NCBI GenBank assembly: GCA_025766275.1
Contig: JAFKAC010000009.1
Coordinates: 1,364,001-1,428,000 of the forward strand
Length of the DNA: 64,000 bases
Source: Lactarius indigo
Taxonomy: Eukaryota; Basidiomycota; Agaricomycetes; Russulales; Russulaceae
Direction: 5' to 3'
The notes under the pieces were generated by a model that had not been told where the DNA came from, searched no databases, and saw only the letters and a list, made by a program, of their open reading frames with translations. Shown here piece by piece: positions 22,226 to 34,902 of this stretch (its first letter is position 1; every line of letters begins with the position of its first letter). Both the position numbers and the translations under genes were made by a program.

Positions 22226-25200
22226 ATGGAATCGTCAACGACTGAATTCTCTATCGACAATAGGTCTATTGACGAGGCATGTTTCTGCTCGTTGTCTAGT
22301 GGTCGATTTCTCACATTTCCTATCTGCAGTCTCAACTAACGGGCGATAGCGGAGAGGTATACCTGTTCCAGTGGCTAGCATCCGTAGAACGATTCTTGAG
22401 GACGGCCCCTCCCGTGTGCTTTCATGTTTAATTCACTCTGCTTATCCCACTCACAGGCACATAGGAGGATGTCAAAGCAGCCCAGAAAGACCTTGAGGCA
22501 AGTCTGATCAATGTCGTCACTTCACGCGAGCCCTACCCGGCCCCTGGACGCGCACTACGCAACCTCGTCGCGAGTTGTTTCCTGGTCTTGTACACCCGTG
22601 GGGATTCCAAGAATATGTTTGACACCCTCATTGCCTTTCTGAAAGTTGCTGGCGATTTCAAAGCTCCAGCGGATAGAGACCAACACAAGATGTGAGTTCG
22701 TCCCCATAACCCCATAGCTAAGATATATATTTCGTGTTCAGAGCGTCACTACATTGCATCGGGGAATTAATGAGCACATTCGGAACACAAGTACGCACCA
22801 TATACCTTGTATGACAGCGTCATTGACCGCGTCTCGGAAAGGTCATGTCCTTCATGACTGAGATTGCCATCGTAGCAATTCGGACGTGTAAATCATCCGG
22901 TGCAAGTATTACTACACAAGCCAATTGAATATATTCTCAATAGCGTCACTCCCTTCTAGCCCATCTCCCTACGTTACCACGCAGTTATCGCCCTCCGAAA
23001 GTCCCTCTCGACAGCACGACGCGCCGCAACTGATGCCGTAACGAAAGATATCGTGAAACAAATGAAGTCTGCCCTCAACGATAAGTCTCTTCCTGTCAGG
23101 CGTGCCGCTTGCGAGGTATTTCCTGTCCGCGTATTCTATCGTGTACCGTCCTTTCTCACAGTCCAGGTTCTAATGGTCATGTATCCACTCCCCGGCGGAG
23201 ACTGGGTGGCCTCGGAAATCGAATCTATTGTCTCCTTATGTGTAAAGTCTATCGAGACCGCCGATCAAATCACTCGACACTCCCTCGCGCAGCTTGTCGG
23301 CCTTGTCCTCTCCTCGTCTCAGGCCCCGGTCATCATTCCTGTTCAGGACTCTGCAAAAAAGAATAAAAAGGAGCAAGAGGAAGATGATGACCCGGCGCCC
23401 GCTGCCGCGCCAACGGGGGAAACTAAAACGATTCTCACACTCTATGAAATGCTGCGTCAGCTCTCGCTGCACTTCAACAGGCCGCAGACAACGCACAAAA
23501 CTCGGGTCGGCATTTTTGATCTCTACGCCGCATTGTTCACCACACTCGGACCAACATTCGTGGAGACAAACTACGGGATTATCATACAACATCTCATGTC
23601 TGAGGTTGTAAATGCCTCGCGCAGCTCTACAACGCGATACGAAGTGCTATTTACCCGCCGCCTCGTCGGCGTCTTGCTCAGAGACCTCATCGGCGTGCGC
23701 ATGCTGAGCGAACGCTCCCAGATAGCTGCGATCCAAGAGCTATCGAAGGTTTATCTCAAGAGGTGGCCTGCGTTATTGCATGGGTCAACGGCGCCAACTG
23801 CTCACGTGCTTACCATTGTGCTAAAGGAGGTTGCTGGTCTGCTTCAACAACTTGGGAATGCGCCCCCTCCCGTGCAGGTGGGAGAGCCCGCACAAGATAT
23901 TTGAACACACTCTTACCCACTATATTACAGGAAGCCCTCACTGAACCTCTCGTCACGCTTCTCGCTCATCCCAGCCATACTGTCCGTGTCCACGCTGCGT
24001 GGGCTTTGCGCATATTCTGCTTCTCCGCACCGCTGCGCCTTCCTAAGATTGTGATCAATGCCGTCGAACTGCTTCAGCGCGACATCAATCTTCTCACTAG
24101 CCAATCTCAAAGTCAGACATCGCCATCAGATCTGACATCCCGTGCTTTAGGCCATGCTTACGGCCTTGCCGCGCTCGTGACTGTTATACCAGAGAGGCCA
24201 CTCTACGTATCATACGATATCAGTGCCAAAGTACTCGACATGGCCATCACGCTACTGAAGCGCACTGGCGAACACACAGTCACACTGGCGGGTGTGGAGG
24301 TGGAGACAGCTTGGACGTGCATCGCCGCGCTCATGACTCTCGGCCCGAACTTTGTACGGGCACACTTACCACAATTACTTGTCCTATGGCGGAACGCACT
24401 ACCGAAACCGCCCTCGAAGGATTCCGTTGCGCGCACTCCAGCAGAATGGGGGTTTCTGCTACACGTACGTGAATCAGCACTTGGTGCAATCCTCGCATTT
24501 CTGCGACACAATGCGCCTACACTTGTCACGCTCGACGTCGCGCGTCGCCTCACCACCTTGCTTAGCAATGCTTTCCTCTTCGCGAATGCGTTTGCCGCGC
24601 AAGCATCGCACATGGAGGATCTACTCGCAGGAGCAGAACACTCACGTGCATCAGGTGCAGCATCTGATGGACCGTCCCTTCGCTCCCGCGAGGCGCTACT
24701 CCGGCGTAGGGTGTTCCAGTGCTTCACTGTTTTGGGGGCAACGAGCGTTCCTGAGGCCACGCAGGCAACACTATTACAATCCGTAATCTCGCTCGTGGCC
24801 AGTATCGAGGGCTTTACGGGAAGCTCGGTACAGGCGGCGATTGCCTCGTCCTCAGGGTCGTTCGTGTCGTTGTGGACAACGTTCGATGGTTACGCGTATG
24901 GTTTAACCGCAGCCGAAGTATCTGAAGATGCCTCCCCAACGGCGGACAACCCCGAGGAACCATCATTCGGAAAGTATAGATTGAACAGGGACTCGTTCGA
25001 GGCCTCTCTCGATAATATGGTAACAAACGTTACTTTTCTTGCTGCGACGGGATATGTTAAGCTGATAAGGTGCACTCAGCTGCGTATGCCAATCCTTCAA
25101 TCCGCTGAACACGACCCGTTGTCGATCTGCCAATCGCGAGACCTCACCGCAGAGTCTTTCTGGCCAGAATTCCCTCCACCTTTGACACAGGCAGTCGACG

Positions 25201-28200
25201 CAGCGCTGGCACTCTTCGCTCGCTTACTGCCCCTGCAAGACCCGACCTCCGCGGCTCGCCTCATTGCGTTGATGATTGACTCGGTAAAGTCTCCAAAATA
25301 TGACAAGAATATAGGAAGAAAGGCGGCCGTGCAAGTCAATGCCACCATTGCCATCTTACTAGCCCTGAGACAGGCAATGGCGTCCCCGTCAAAGCACATC
25401 CGCGAAGTGTTTGGGAGCCCAGGTGTTACCGCGCCCCTCTCGACCTTTTTGAAGGTGTGTCCACTTTGACGAATGGAAGTTTGGTTCTCAGCTATTTTCT
25501 CCCAGGATGGCCTCATTGAAGGAGATCCCATCTTGCGTTCTGCTAGCAGCGAGGCTCTTGGTCGCCTTGCGAGCCTCTCTGACAATCAGTTCCTCGTCAG
25601 CTTAATGAAGACTTTGGTCGATCAAGTGGTCAACAACCGGGACCCACAAGGGCGCGCGGGGTGCAGCCTGGCATTGGGGGCTATCTACGACCACGTCGGA
25701 AGTCTGGCTGCAGGACCTTTACTCAAAACGACGGTCAACATCCTCATGTCATTAAGCAAAGATGCACACCCAGTTGTACACTACTGGGCCCTGCATTCGC
25801 TGTCTCGGGTCGTCAATGCCGCCAGCCTGGCGTATGCTCCTTATGTTTCCAGCACCTTGGGAATGCTATTCAAGGTCTACGTCTCACCGTCACACGAGCT
25901 GGAAGGCGGAACTCTGGTCAATTCGAACATCAGTGGTGATTTGCCGGCCTACCAAGCCACGTGCCAGATTATCGATGCCGTCATCACTGTCTTGGGACCT
26001 GATATCCAAGAATCGACCCGTACCCGTACACTCATACTTGACATTGTACGACGTCTTGCAAGCGAAGAAGACGAGGGCATTCGCGTGGAGGCCATTCGAT
26101 GCATCCAGCATTTTCTCTTATTCGCACCAGAACACATTGACGTTCCCGAGTTGATTACACAATTCCGCACGCACCTAAACTCTTCCCGGCGCCCACTAAA
26201 GCTCGCCTCCATTCATGCACTGTACCAGCTTGTACAGAAGGACGCGTTGCTTATATCCAAGGTGGGAGGAGATCGGCTAGTAGAAGAGTTGTTTGCGATG
26301 TTGGACGGGGACCCCTCCATTGAAGGCGTGCGCAAAGTTATATCAAGCTGGATGAAACAGACGGTGGTTTATAATCCATCAGCGTGGATAGACCTGTGCC
26401 AGAAGATCATGTCAAGGACGACAGCATCGCAGCAAGCCACTGACGCCGCAACGAAGGCGGGTATTACCAGTTTCGATGACGAGGGCGAGTCGCTTAGTGT
26501 GGGGATGAGTAGTGAGGCAACTTCGGACAGTCAAAATCGCCTAACTTCGCGCTGGAGGACTCAGCTTTTTGCACTACAATGCTTGCACGAAATCTGCATC
26601 ACTGTTGCCCGGTCTGGGCGGAGGGAGCAACTCGACATCGCCTACGCCCGAAGCTTAGGTTTACCCGTCACCGGGTTGCTAGCCTCGCGCGTTCCTGACC
26701 TTATCAAAATGGCGTTTACTGCGTCGACAGCATACGTCACTGAAATTCGTTTAGAGGGGCTAGTGGTGCTACGCGACGTGATTGAGGTGAGCAAATATTT
26801 GGTGCAACAAACCCATACGCAACTAAGTTTATGATATTGGTAGACGTTTGCCCTGACGCCCGACCCAGATTATGAGAACGCTCTACTTCTTGAGCAACAC
26901 CAGGCCCCGATTACAGCAGCCTTGACACCCGCGTTCACGTCAGATACAACCCCAGAGATCCTTGCGTCGGCTATCGGGGCTTGCGCCGCATTTGTCGGGT
27001 GTGGGGTCGTGAAAGATATCAATCGGATGGGTCGGATTTTGAAGTTACTGACCTCAGCACTGGAACAGTGCAAAGGTGAGAGAGCCCTGTTTCCATGTAT
27101 GTGATTGCTGTCTGACGGTTTACTGTGTAGGCACCGCTTTATTGTCCCTTGGTGACGCTGCGGAGGGTAGTCCTAATGCTTCTGCGATGCTCAGAATAGC
27201 AACCCTCTCGGCATGGGCTCAACTTGCTTCCGCGAGTCCTCAACCTAAGTACCTTCAAGAAGTTGTCGAGCCCTATAGGTCGACGTTGACATCACTCTGG
27301 ATAGCCGCGCTGCGGGACTACGCCAGCATTCGCGCTGATTCGGAAGCCATTTTGGACACATCCGCAGCTCCACTTGACGCGGCATATGCTAGCCTTGGAA
27401 AGGACATACTGATTCCCGTGAGACCTTTCTCCTCATCACCTGAAAGCGCTTTGCTCATCCCGCCTTGGCAGTACTATGCCGAGTCATGGCCGGTTATTCT
27501 GGATGCCGTAGCAACTGTGATGGAAGCACGAGATCCCTCCATCCTAGGAGCTATGGATGGAGCAGATGATGTGAAGGCACCTCCTTCAGTTGATCGTAGC
27601 TCACGATCCGAGCCGACAACAATGTTCTTCGTTGTCTTTAGCCTCGTCTATGAAACACTCTCAACATCGACCCCTTACTCTGGGTCCTCATTAGCTCCAT
27701 CTGGCGTCACGTCTCTGATTGCCTTACGGGCAATGAAGTCCCTTGTTCGGCGAGAATACTCGGGGAAAGCCCTTCTGGAGCCAACCATATTCGATGAACT
27801 CCTCAATCTATGGTACCGCATGGCTATGACGGAACCTCCCGCCCTTCAGATACGACTCGTGGAGGTGATCCGTGTCTTCGCGATTGAGCAAGGCCGAGGG
27901 ATTAAAGCGTTTGTGGCTTTCCATAACGACGACCGCCTGGTGCTGACACACTGGCAGTTCGGACGATGTTACGTCACCAGAAATGGTTTGCCTGCGCGTT
28001 TGTTCATATATACTTAAGAACGCCATTCCTAGTGCTGATAGGCTTGCGAGTCGTAAGCGTTCTCCTACGAATTTATCTAGAGAGGGGGGTTTCTGACAGC
28101 CGCCGAGCAGACAGCCAGTCCAATCCGGCAGATCGGATCACACTTATCAAAACGTCTTTTGACACACTGCTATCCATCGGCTCAACCTTTGAAGCCAAAA

Positions 28201-29282
28201 TTCAGGAAGAAGTGCGCGCTGTGGCGATATCATTATACGGCGGTATGCTAACCGATCCATTCTTCTCCGTTACGTGCTGAGGGGTAAGGTAGATCTGCTG
28301 AGAGATGAAACGTCTGAGATCGATTTCGTGGGGCCAACACTTCCAGCGCTCAAGTCACTCCTCACACCTGGGCCCAACTACGAAGTGACTGAATTCTTTC
28401 AGCGCGTGGTCCATGGTTTGCTGTCGTCTTGTCTGCTGAATATTGACGAAATGAGGTAAGTTCACGTAATCTCCTTATACTTTCATTCGATCCCCATCCC
28501 ACGATCAGAGGACGGGAGGGATCAGTCACTACAAACAAAGTCAAGAACAATTTTTTGGCTGCAGTCCTGATCCTGACCGTAATCCCCCCTTCTGTCAAAG
28601 TGGGGCAGGGGGTGATAAGTCGTTGCTGTTTCCTTATTGCAGAAAAGTTATCGGACGCCCATGAAGTAAGCCCGCGTTGGTTCCGCTATCAGCTTAGGAT
28701 GACCCCCTCCCCCCTGAAACAGATGGCACTGACGGCGGCCCACTGCGCGAAGACTCTGATCACGGCCTCTGCCTCGGGCAGTGTCATGCTCCGCCAATGC
28801 GCGAAGACGTTACTGCCTGGTATGGTGGAGTACGTTGCCAAGGTCGCTGGGATGGCTGGAGAGGAGGCTGCGTTGCAAAGTCATTTGCCTGCCGTGGGCG
28901 AGATCATCAAGGCGTTTGGTACCCTTTTTACCACCATTCCCGAGGATCTACGTGAGTCATTGTGCATGTCTTTTCCGGGCCACCCCTTTCATATGTCCTG
29001 GCCGCCACAGGCGTACGTGCGTTTGGGGTTTTACTCCCCACATTGACGCTACTGCTCGAGCCCAGTCAATCGCCGCCGCCGCCTCTTCACGCGCAAGCCC
29101 TGAACCAGCTCTTAATATTTGCCTCGTCGTCACCCGTGTCGTTCAAGGAGGCGACCCAGAAGCTCGATCAAGCGACGAAAGAACGCTTAGAAAGTTCTGT
29201 TCGCAATGCACTAAGTAACAAGCTGACAGGCACGACTGCGCAGCAAGCCGCAAAACCCCAGATATCACTTCGATCATTCTAA
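22226..29282 (+). CDS. HEATR5/Laa1-family HEAT-repeat protein
   Basis: Seventeen exons were reconstructed: 22226-22263, 22350-22413, 22465-22691, 22742-22790, 22842-22901, 22960-23115, 23167-23877, 23931-25454, 25506-26786, 26844-27075, 27131-27908, 27958-28031, 28081-28242, 28293-28455, 28509-28665, 28723-28951 and 29011-29282. The sum is 2058 residues, close to yeast Laa1 and human HEATR5. The protein is almost wholly HEAT-type helical repeats. Landmarks are FQWLASVERFL, LVASCFLVLYTRG, EALGRLASLSDNQFLVSLMK, RAGCSLALGAIYDHVGSLAAG and HPVVHYWALHSLSRVV. In the known family it acts at the trans-Golgi and endosomes, recruiting or stabilising the AP-1 clathrin adaptor. Exon 1 (38 nt) and exon 12 are the least certain. 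The intron after 22901 has a GC donor (GCAAGT). Confidence 0.88.
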
Positions 29283-32152
29283 ACCGATCTGTATTGTAGG
29301 TTCCGAAAGCACACACCGCAATGAAAGCTCTATCTCCGCCGTCCTGTATCTTGTAAATGCACAACGGATCTGGCATCTCCCGATTTTGAAAACGCTTGCG
29401 ACGTACGACAGCATAAATGGTAATTAAATAAATTACCGCTATCCGATCGATCGAAGGAGTGCTTGCACCATCCTCGCAATACAAACACCGCTTTTGCCAA
29501 TATCACGTGGACTTGGGGTTCATAATCCCCCACCCACTCCACTAACAAGCTGTTCTTGAAGTACTCTCTCGGCCAAAAAAAAAACGTCGTGTGGAGCACT
29601 GACGTGAGTGCGTGAGGCTTTGAGGGTCCTTTTTCCGGCCGCCCCGCGGGTCACGGACCAACCTTCTGCTAATTTACGCCTCTGCGTCAGATTGCGCCAC
29701 ATATTGATGGGTTCTGGCAACTTACGCCTCCCCTTCGTTCCATACTCTGGGCAAGGCACCCGTATCCGCGGGAGCAATGAGTGTTGAGCAGTCCCACGGA
29801 GTCCGACCCCGGCGGTTCAATGGTCCCCCCTCCTTCCCTCCCTTCAAAGGCTGGCATAACGGCTAAGTGAGCAAGAGACACCATGCTTCCAGGCGTCGAT
29901 CGGGGAGTGGAAAAGCAATCAACGACATGAAGCGCCTAATTTATTTGTTTTTCGTGTTAGCCCCACAGCGTGGAACGTTGTACATACAGCTAGAGTTGGT
30001 TCCTGCTCTCACATTTTTGTCAGTGGTCGCTGTATGGTCATGGAAGGGGTTGATACAGTTAATGTTGCTGACAATGACACCGATGATTCGGGCCCTACCT
30101 AGCGCGCTCGTCGTAACCGCGGAGGGTTCCTTTGTCTAGTCTAAGAAAGAATGAGTGCCGTCCGTCTATGAAGTCCTCGTAAGTTCTAGAGAGGCACTTC
30201 CGTCCGCAGTTTCAAAATGCCGGATAAAATACTGTACCTGCGATCACCAAGCTTGACCTGTTGTTTGCTGATGCACGACCGTCTAGTCGTACATCAATTT
30301 TACCTGACAGTAGCGCGCGCAACGATCAGATTGAATGGAATAGCGTACGGATTTGTACGCTTCCAGTCCAGTCTTGAAGGTCCAGCCTTAATTTTAGGTT
30401 CGGAACCATGCAACGAGCGAAAAGGGCAACTGGGACTGAGTCATGGTATGTGCACTACGCGACGCTATCGATCTCGCCTCATTTTCTCCGAACGTGGACG
30501 ACCCGTCGCCCCTCCGCCATCTGTATAATTGTCAGTAGAGATGCGCCCGACACCCGAGGTACTCGAATTGGTCTGCACAATCTGTCCCGCCCTGAAGGAA
30601 TTTACCCGACATCACGAGGGATTTGCGTTTTGGTCACGTTTACGGAGCCATTGCTGCGGAGCCACATCGCACAAACGGTCCGCCAATTTTTTTCGATCGT
30701 TTTTGTGAGCCACGAACGGCGTTTGTGAGTTAGTTTGTTGAGACTCATCAAAAGGCTCTGCGAATCGGGACGAAACAAGAGCAATTCTCACGCACAGCTA
30801 ACCTTAGATGGAAGGGACAAGGTTTCGCGTGTGCAAGAAAGGAAAACAGTTCACAAGAATGGACCTGGCTTTGGCACGTTTTTAGATTTGGCGGTGGGGA
30901 GGGGAGTGGGGGAAGTGAAACACCGGATGGCGATGAAGTTGACATCAAGTCTGGGTAAGTGCATTCCGTGTCATTCGTCAGTAGCGCTGGGGAGACTAAT
31001 CCGGACGTTGCGTGCGTCGCAGACGAGTAATTGTCGTACTCGTTTTGATCTGCCCCAACCTCACGCTGCAAAAGCGCGCGGCCGACGATCGGAACCGATC
31101 GAAATCCACGGCACTGCGAAGCATCATCTAAGGGGTAGTACATGGGGGGACGTAGCTAGTGCGCGATCTGCAACGGTGGCAGGGCAACCGTTTTGTCGAA
31201 AGTAGACGAACAGGAGCCGTCATCAGTGGTCAAAATAGAGGAGTTGTGAGAAAGACATCAGGGGCACAGGGGGATGAACTGAGCCGCCATGGCTGCGGAT
31301 AGGCGCCCTTGGGGTCTTCTGATCCAAGCTGGTTTCTGTCTGACTATCTGGGGTGCCCGGAATGGCAGTTTATTTTGGCAAAGGGTTTGACGAATGGGAT
31401 AACAATGCAGGCACGGAAGGAATGGTGTGAGGAAAAAATTGTGACGGGAGGGGGCAACAAGTCGAGAGAAATGTCAAGTCAAGTGATGTATGGTTGTGTG
31501 AAGGCTATTGTAGGGTTTCGATGCGCCAGGCTGCCGGGATGGACGGTCAGTCTCGGGTGAAGGATCTGGGAATATCGGGAAGAGATTAGTTGATCACCGA
31601 TTGGGTAGATTTCATGGATCTGGTTATGCATGCCACCAAAAACGCCGATCTGGAAAAGCATCGGACGAACCAGAAATCGACACCATCATCCACTTCCTTC
31701 CATGACGTGTCCAAAAATGAGCGAAAAAAAGACACGAGGACATTGAATTGCTAGAAAATGAAAAGGACCACGAACGAGAAAGGAGGCTAGGAGACGGGAA
31801 GGGAAATATATACTGTATTTATTTTAGAAAGAGGAGGCGATCAGAGATCTTTGAAACTCCGTCCCCTGCGGCGCCAAGATCGCGACTGGTGACAACCGCT
31901 TTCAAAATGGGCTGCCGTCGTATCGTCAGCCTGTGTGCCTTTCCTTCTCTTCCTCTTCACTTCACCCACCTACCCTCACACCCTCTCTCTGACGTTTCCC
32001 GTCACCATCTTATTCCTACTTGCCCTCTCATTTCATTATATCGTGGGTTTTTTTTTAGATTCTTCCATTCTTCTCTTTGTATTATTTTTCTGATGTGCCC
32101 CTGCATAGATACAGGGATCTCTGCGACGAGTTCGCCCTCCTTCCCCCCCGCC
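29283..32152. other. Gene-poor region and long leader of the GATA gene (2.9 kb)
   Basis: Between the HEATR5 stop and the GATA-factor ATG there is no frame I can support as a gene. Short open frames near 30735-31205 lack any motif and fit neither strand's splice pattern. The last 250 bp is strongly C/T-rich on the + strand, as expected for a long 5' leader or promoter of a fungal regulatory gene. An in-frame upstream ATG at 31907 would extend the GATA protein by 82 residues. Confidence 0.45.
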
Positions 32153-34388
32153 ATGGCCTTCTCACACCAACCCGCCCAGGCTCATCAAGGCTCTCTAGGC
32201 ACAACCCGTCTCCCCTCCATAAGGGATCTGAACTTTGCCTATGACCCCCCTCCACAACTCCCTCCCGATTCGGCCTCATCTCCTTCGGGCCCGATCCAAC
32301 AGTCGGACCACCGTACTGGACCCGCTCCTAGCCAGCCACAGCGCCATGACTGGAGTCGACCTGCCCCCCCACCTCCCCAACCTTCGTCCATACATATGCA
32401 TCGTCCTCAGCATTCACCTGTCGTCGTGAACAGCCATGATCACCCTAGACACGAACCTCCCTTTGGTCAGGCCGGAGGTAATATGTCGTCTCAGATGCCT
32501 CCACCTCCACCTCGCGACTCCGAGTCAGGACAGAAGCGCCCCCGTAATAGTGCAACACCTATGGGCGTCTCGCCTAGATCTTCCCACGTAAGTCCTGTTC
32601 CCATCCCTTACTCAAACGAAACGTCACCCCGCTCACCCTCGCCAACCTGTAGACTGCCTACCCTCAACCCCCAACGTATCCAAATCAACCGCCTCCTGCG
32701 GCGTCACAGTATATGGTTCCGCCATCTCATGAACAAAACCAGCACCATCCGGCGCAATACCCTCCCCCACCCTCGGGTTATCCCAACTATCCACCCCATA
32801 TGAGGCCCCCACCTCCTGGATATCCCCACCAGCCTCCCCATCCATCTCCGTACCCTCCAGTGCCGTCTCCTGCCACAGAGCATTGGCAGCAGCATCCTAC
32901 TGTCCCGAGCCAGCCTTCTCCCGCACATGCGCCGCCAGTGGCCTACTCAAAACCTGTGGCATTGGTTCCCACCACTGTCGAGGCACGCGGCTCCCACGTG
33001 GCGCGCCCCGATATGGAAAAATTTAAGCTACGGCAGGGAACAGTGACCGAGGTAAGAGCCACCATCATCTTTAGAACGTTCCTGCCACTAATCAACTTCC
33101 CAGCTGTTACAGCATTGCAATGTGCTCTATTCATTTGCCTCCAAATATGGTGAGTTACCCTGCTTTGGCTCGATACCGGTGGCTGATGTCCTTTTTTGAT
33201 AGCACAAGCACAGGCCAATGGAACAGGGGTTCAGAAGCCATCTCAGGCTGAGATAGCCGAAATGAGCCAGCGCGCTAACCTAGTCATGCGTCTTTGTGAA
33301 GAGTTGAAGCGCCTGTCATTATCTGAAGGGGAACTTGCTAAGGGGCCCGCACCGGCAGTGCCCCCTCCAGAGGAACATCGCGCTCCTAAACGCCCCTGGG
33401 AAGACATATCTGCCGACGGCGCTGCTGGTACGGATGCAGAGGTGTGTGACGATTTTGTCCCTGTTGGGGCTTCTCGGTGCTTGTGCGGAGACCTGATCAT
33501 CGCCTATCTCCGGCGGATAGGCGCAGGCAACCGCAGAGGCTGATATGGCGCTTATCCGCACAAAGCGTGCCACAACTGCCGGCCAGAACGGAGGACCAGG
33601 CCAGCCCAAATCTAAGTATCGTAAGCGAAGTGTGAGTTCACACAATACGGCACATACGTCACTGGGAAAGTCCTCACGGTCCCCCTTCACCTCCGACCAG
33701 CGCGCGACTCCCCCGGGGAAGTGTCATTCATGTAACATACGGGAAACGCCAGAATGGAGACGTGGACCAGATGGGGCAAGAACTCTTTGTAATGCATGCG
33801 GTTTGCGTAGGTTTCTGTTCTCTGCCACCATCAGTTACTCGAACGTTCTGCTCACATCCGCGGATGGCAGACTACGCGAAACTAATGCGGAAGCGTGACA
33901 AGGCAGCCGGTCCCGATGGCAAACCGCCTAATATCGACCTTGAAACTCTTCGAGCATCGACCCGCATGGCGGAGAACAGCAACCGTGATGCCAACAATAG
34001 AAATGGCAACGCAGTTAGTAACAATAACAGCAACGGTAATCAGAATGGACCCGCTAATGCGGCTGTGGAGACGAAGCCACCACCATCCCCACCGTCACAA
34101 AAGTCTGACTCCGCACGCCCAAGTCCCGCAGTTTCCAAAGGAGGGCCTCCCCAATCGCCTGTTTCGCCAGCAACCAGCAATTACCATTCTAACCCAACTG
34201 GTCCGGGCGTTCCGCCTCAGCCACAGCCATCTCATCCCGCCCAGATGATGCCACCATCTTCTATTCCCTCGGGTGCCAGTGATGCTGCACCGCCGACGTG
34301 GCAAAGTGCGCGTGGGTATCCCGCCGACCATGGTTCATTCATGCGTGCACACGCACCGCCGTCACATGCTCGAGGTGCACCTCCGTGA
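32153..34388 (+). CDS. GATA-type zinc-finger transcription factor, NsdD-like
   Basis: Seven exons: 32153-32587, 32653-33051, 33104-33149, 33203-33441, 33539-33631, 33701-33806 and 33871-34388, coding for 611 residues. An N-terminal [11 protein letters not shown] motif is followed by long Pro/Gln/His/Ser-rich disorder. Next comes a helical region ([30 protein letters not shown]) shared with NsdD-type factors. A single GATA finger follows at about residues 411-438: Cys-X2-Cys-X18-Cys-X2-Cys, with [20 protein letters not shown] and then HYAKLMRKR across the last intron. It binds (A/T)GATA(A/G). In ascomycetes NsdD controls sexual development, and homologs act in fruiting; a role here is inference from the family. 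The C-terminus is rich in Asn and Pro. The start at 32153 has a good context (CCGCCATGG). Confidence 0.87.
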
Positions 34389-34902
34389 GTGTCATCTACC
34401 TGTGAAAGTACGAGGTTCGTCTGATGAAGGCGTCTGCAGGTTTCATGCTTGACGTATGTAGCGTATCCAATATGCCTCCCGAATAGGATGGTCCATTTCC
34501 CTATCCCTACCTAATTCATCTGGTCTCGTGTAGGAAGACCGTGATTCCTTTTTTCCCTCACCTTGCATGCATACAATTATTCTAGCCCTTCCATGTGTCT
34601 TCGAACGTTGTTCGCACCGACTTTGTAGTAGCGCGCGTCAGTACATCATTGTAATGAAGAACCGAGACATTTGTGGTCTCGATTTTTTTTACTTGATCTG
34701 CATCTGCATCTGCATCGATTGGATCGTTTGTTCGTGTCAAGCGGAAGTTGAGATCATCTGGGATCTCAATCTCACTCCAGATCGGATCGATTATTTGTAG
34801 GCGATCAATAGGGATCTTTTCAGCGATCTGAGTCTATCCTTGTGATTTTTTATGGCTCATGAGATAGTTAATTCGACCGGGCCGGGCTGGACTCGCAATG
34901 TA
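34389..34902. other. Downstream region of the GATA gene
   Basis: About 510 bp of presumed 3' untranslated and intergenic DNA. It contains a short TGCATC repeat (34696-34715) and several GATC-containing words between 34680 and 34830. No gene is visible. Confidence 0.45.

Noticed and set aside
30735..31205. 156-codon frame in the gene-poor region
   Set aside because: No motif, no hydrophobic or helical pattern, and no supporting splice sites; the opposite strand is open over the same stretch, which suggests chance.
31748..32152. Open frame continuing upstream of the GATA-factor ATG
   Set aside because: It is pyrimidine-rich leader sequence without domain character; the family N-terminal motif begins just after 32153. 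Kept only as an alternative-start observation.
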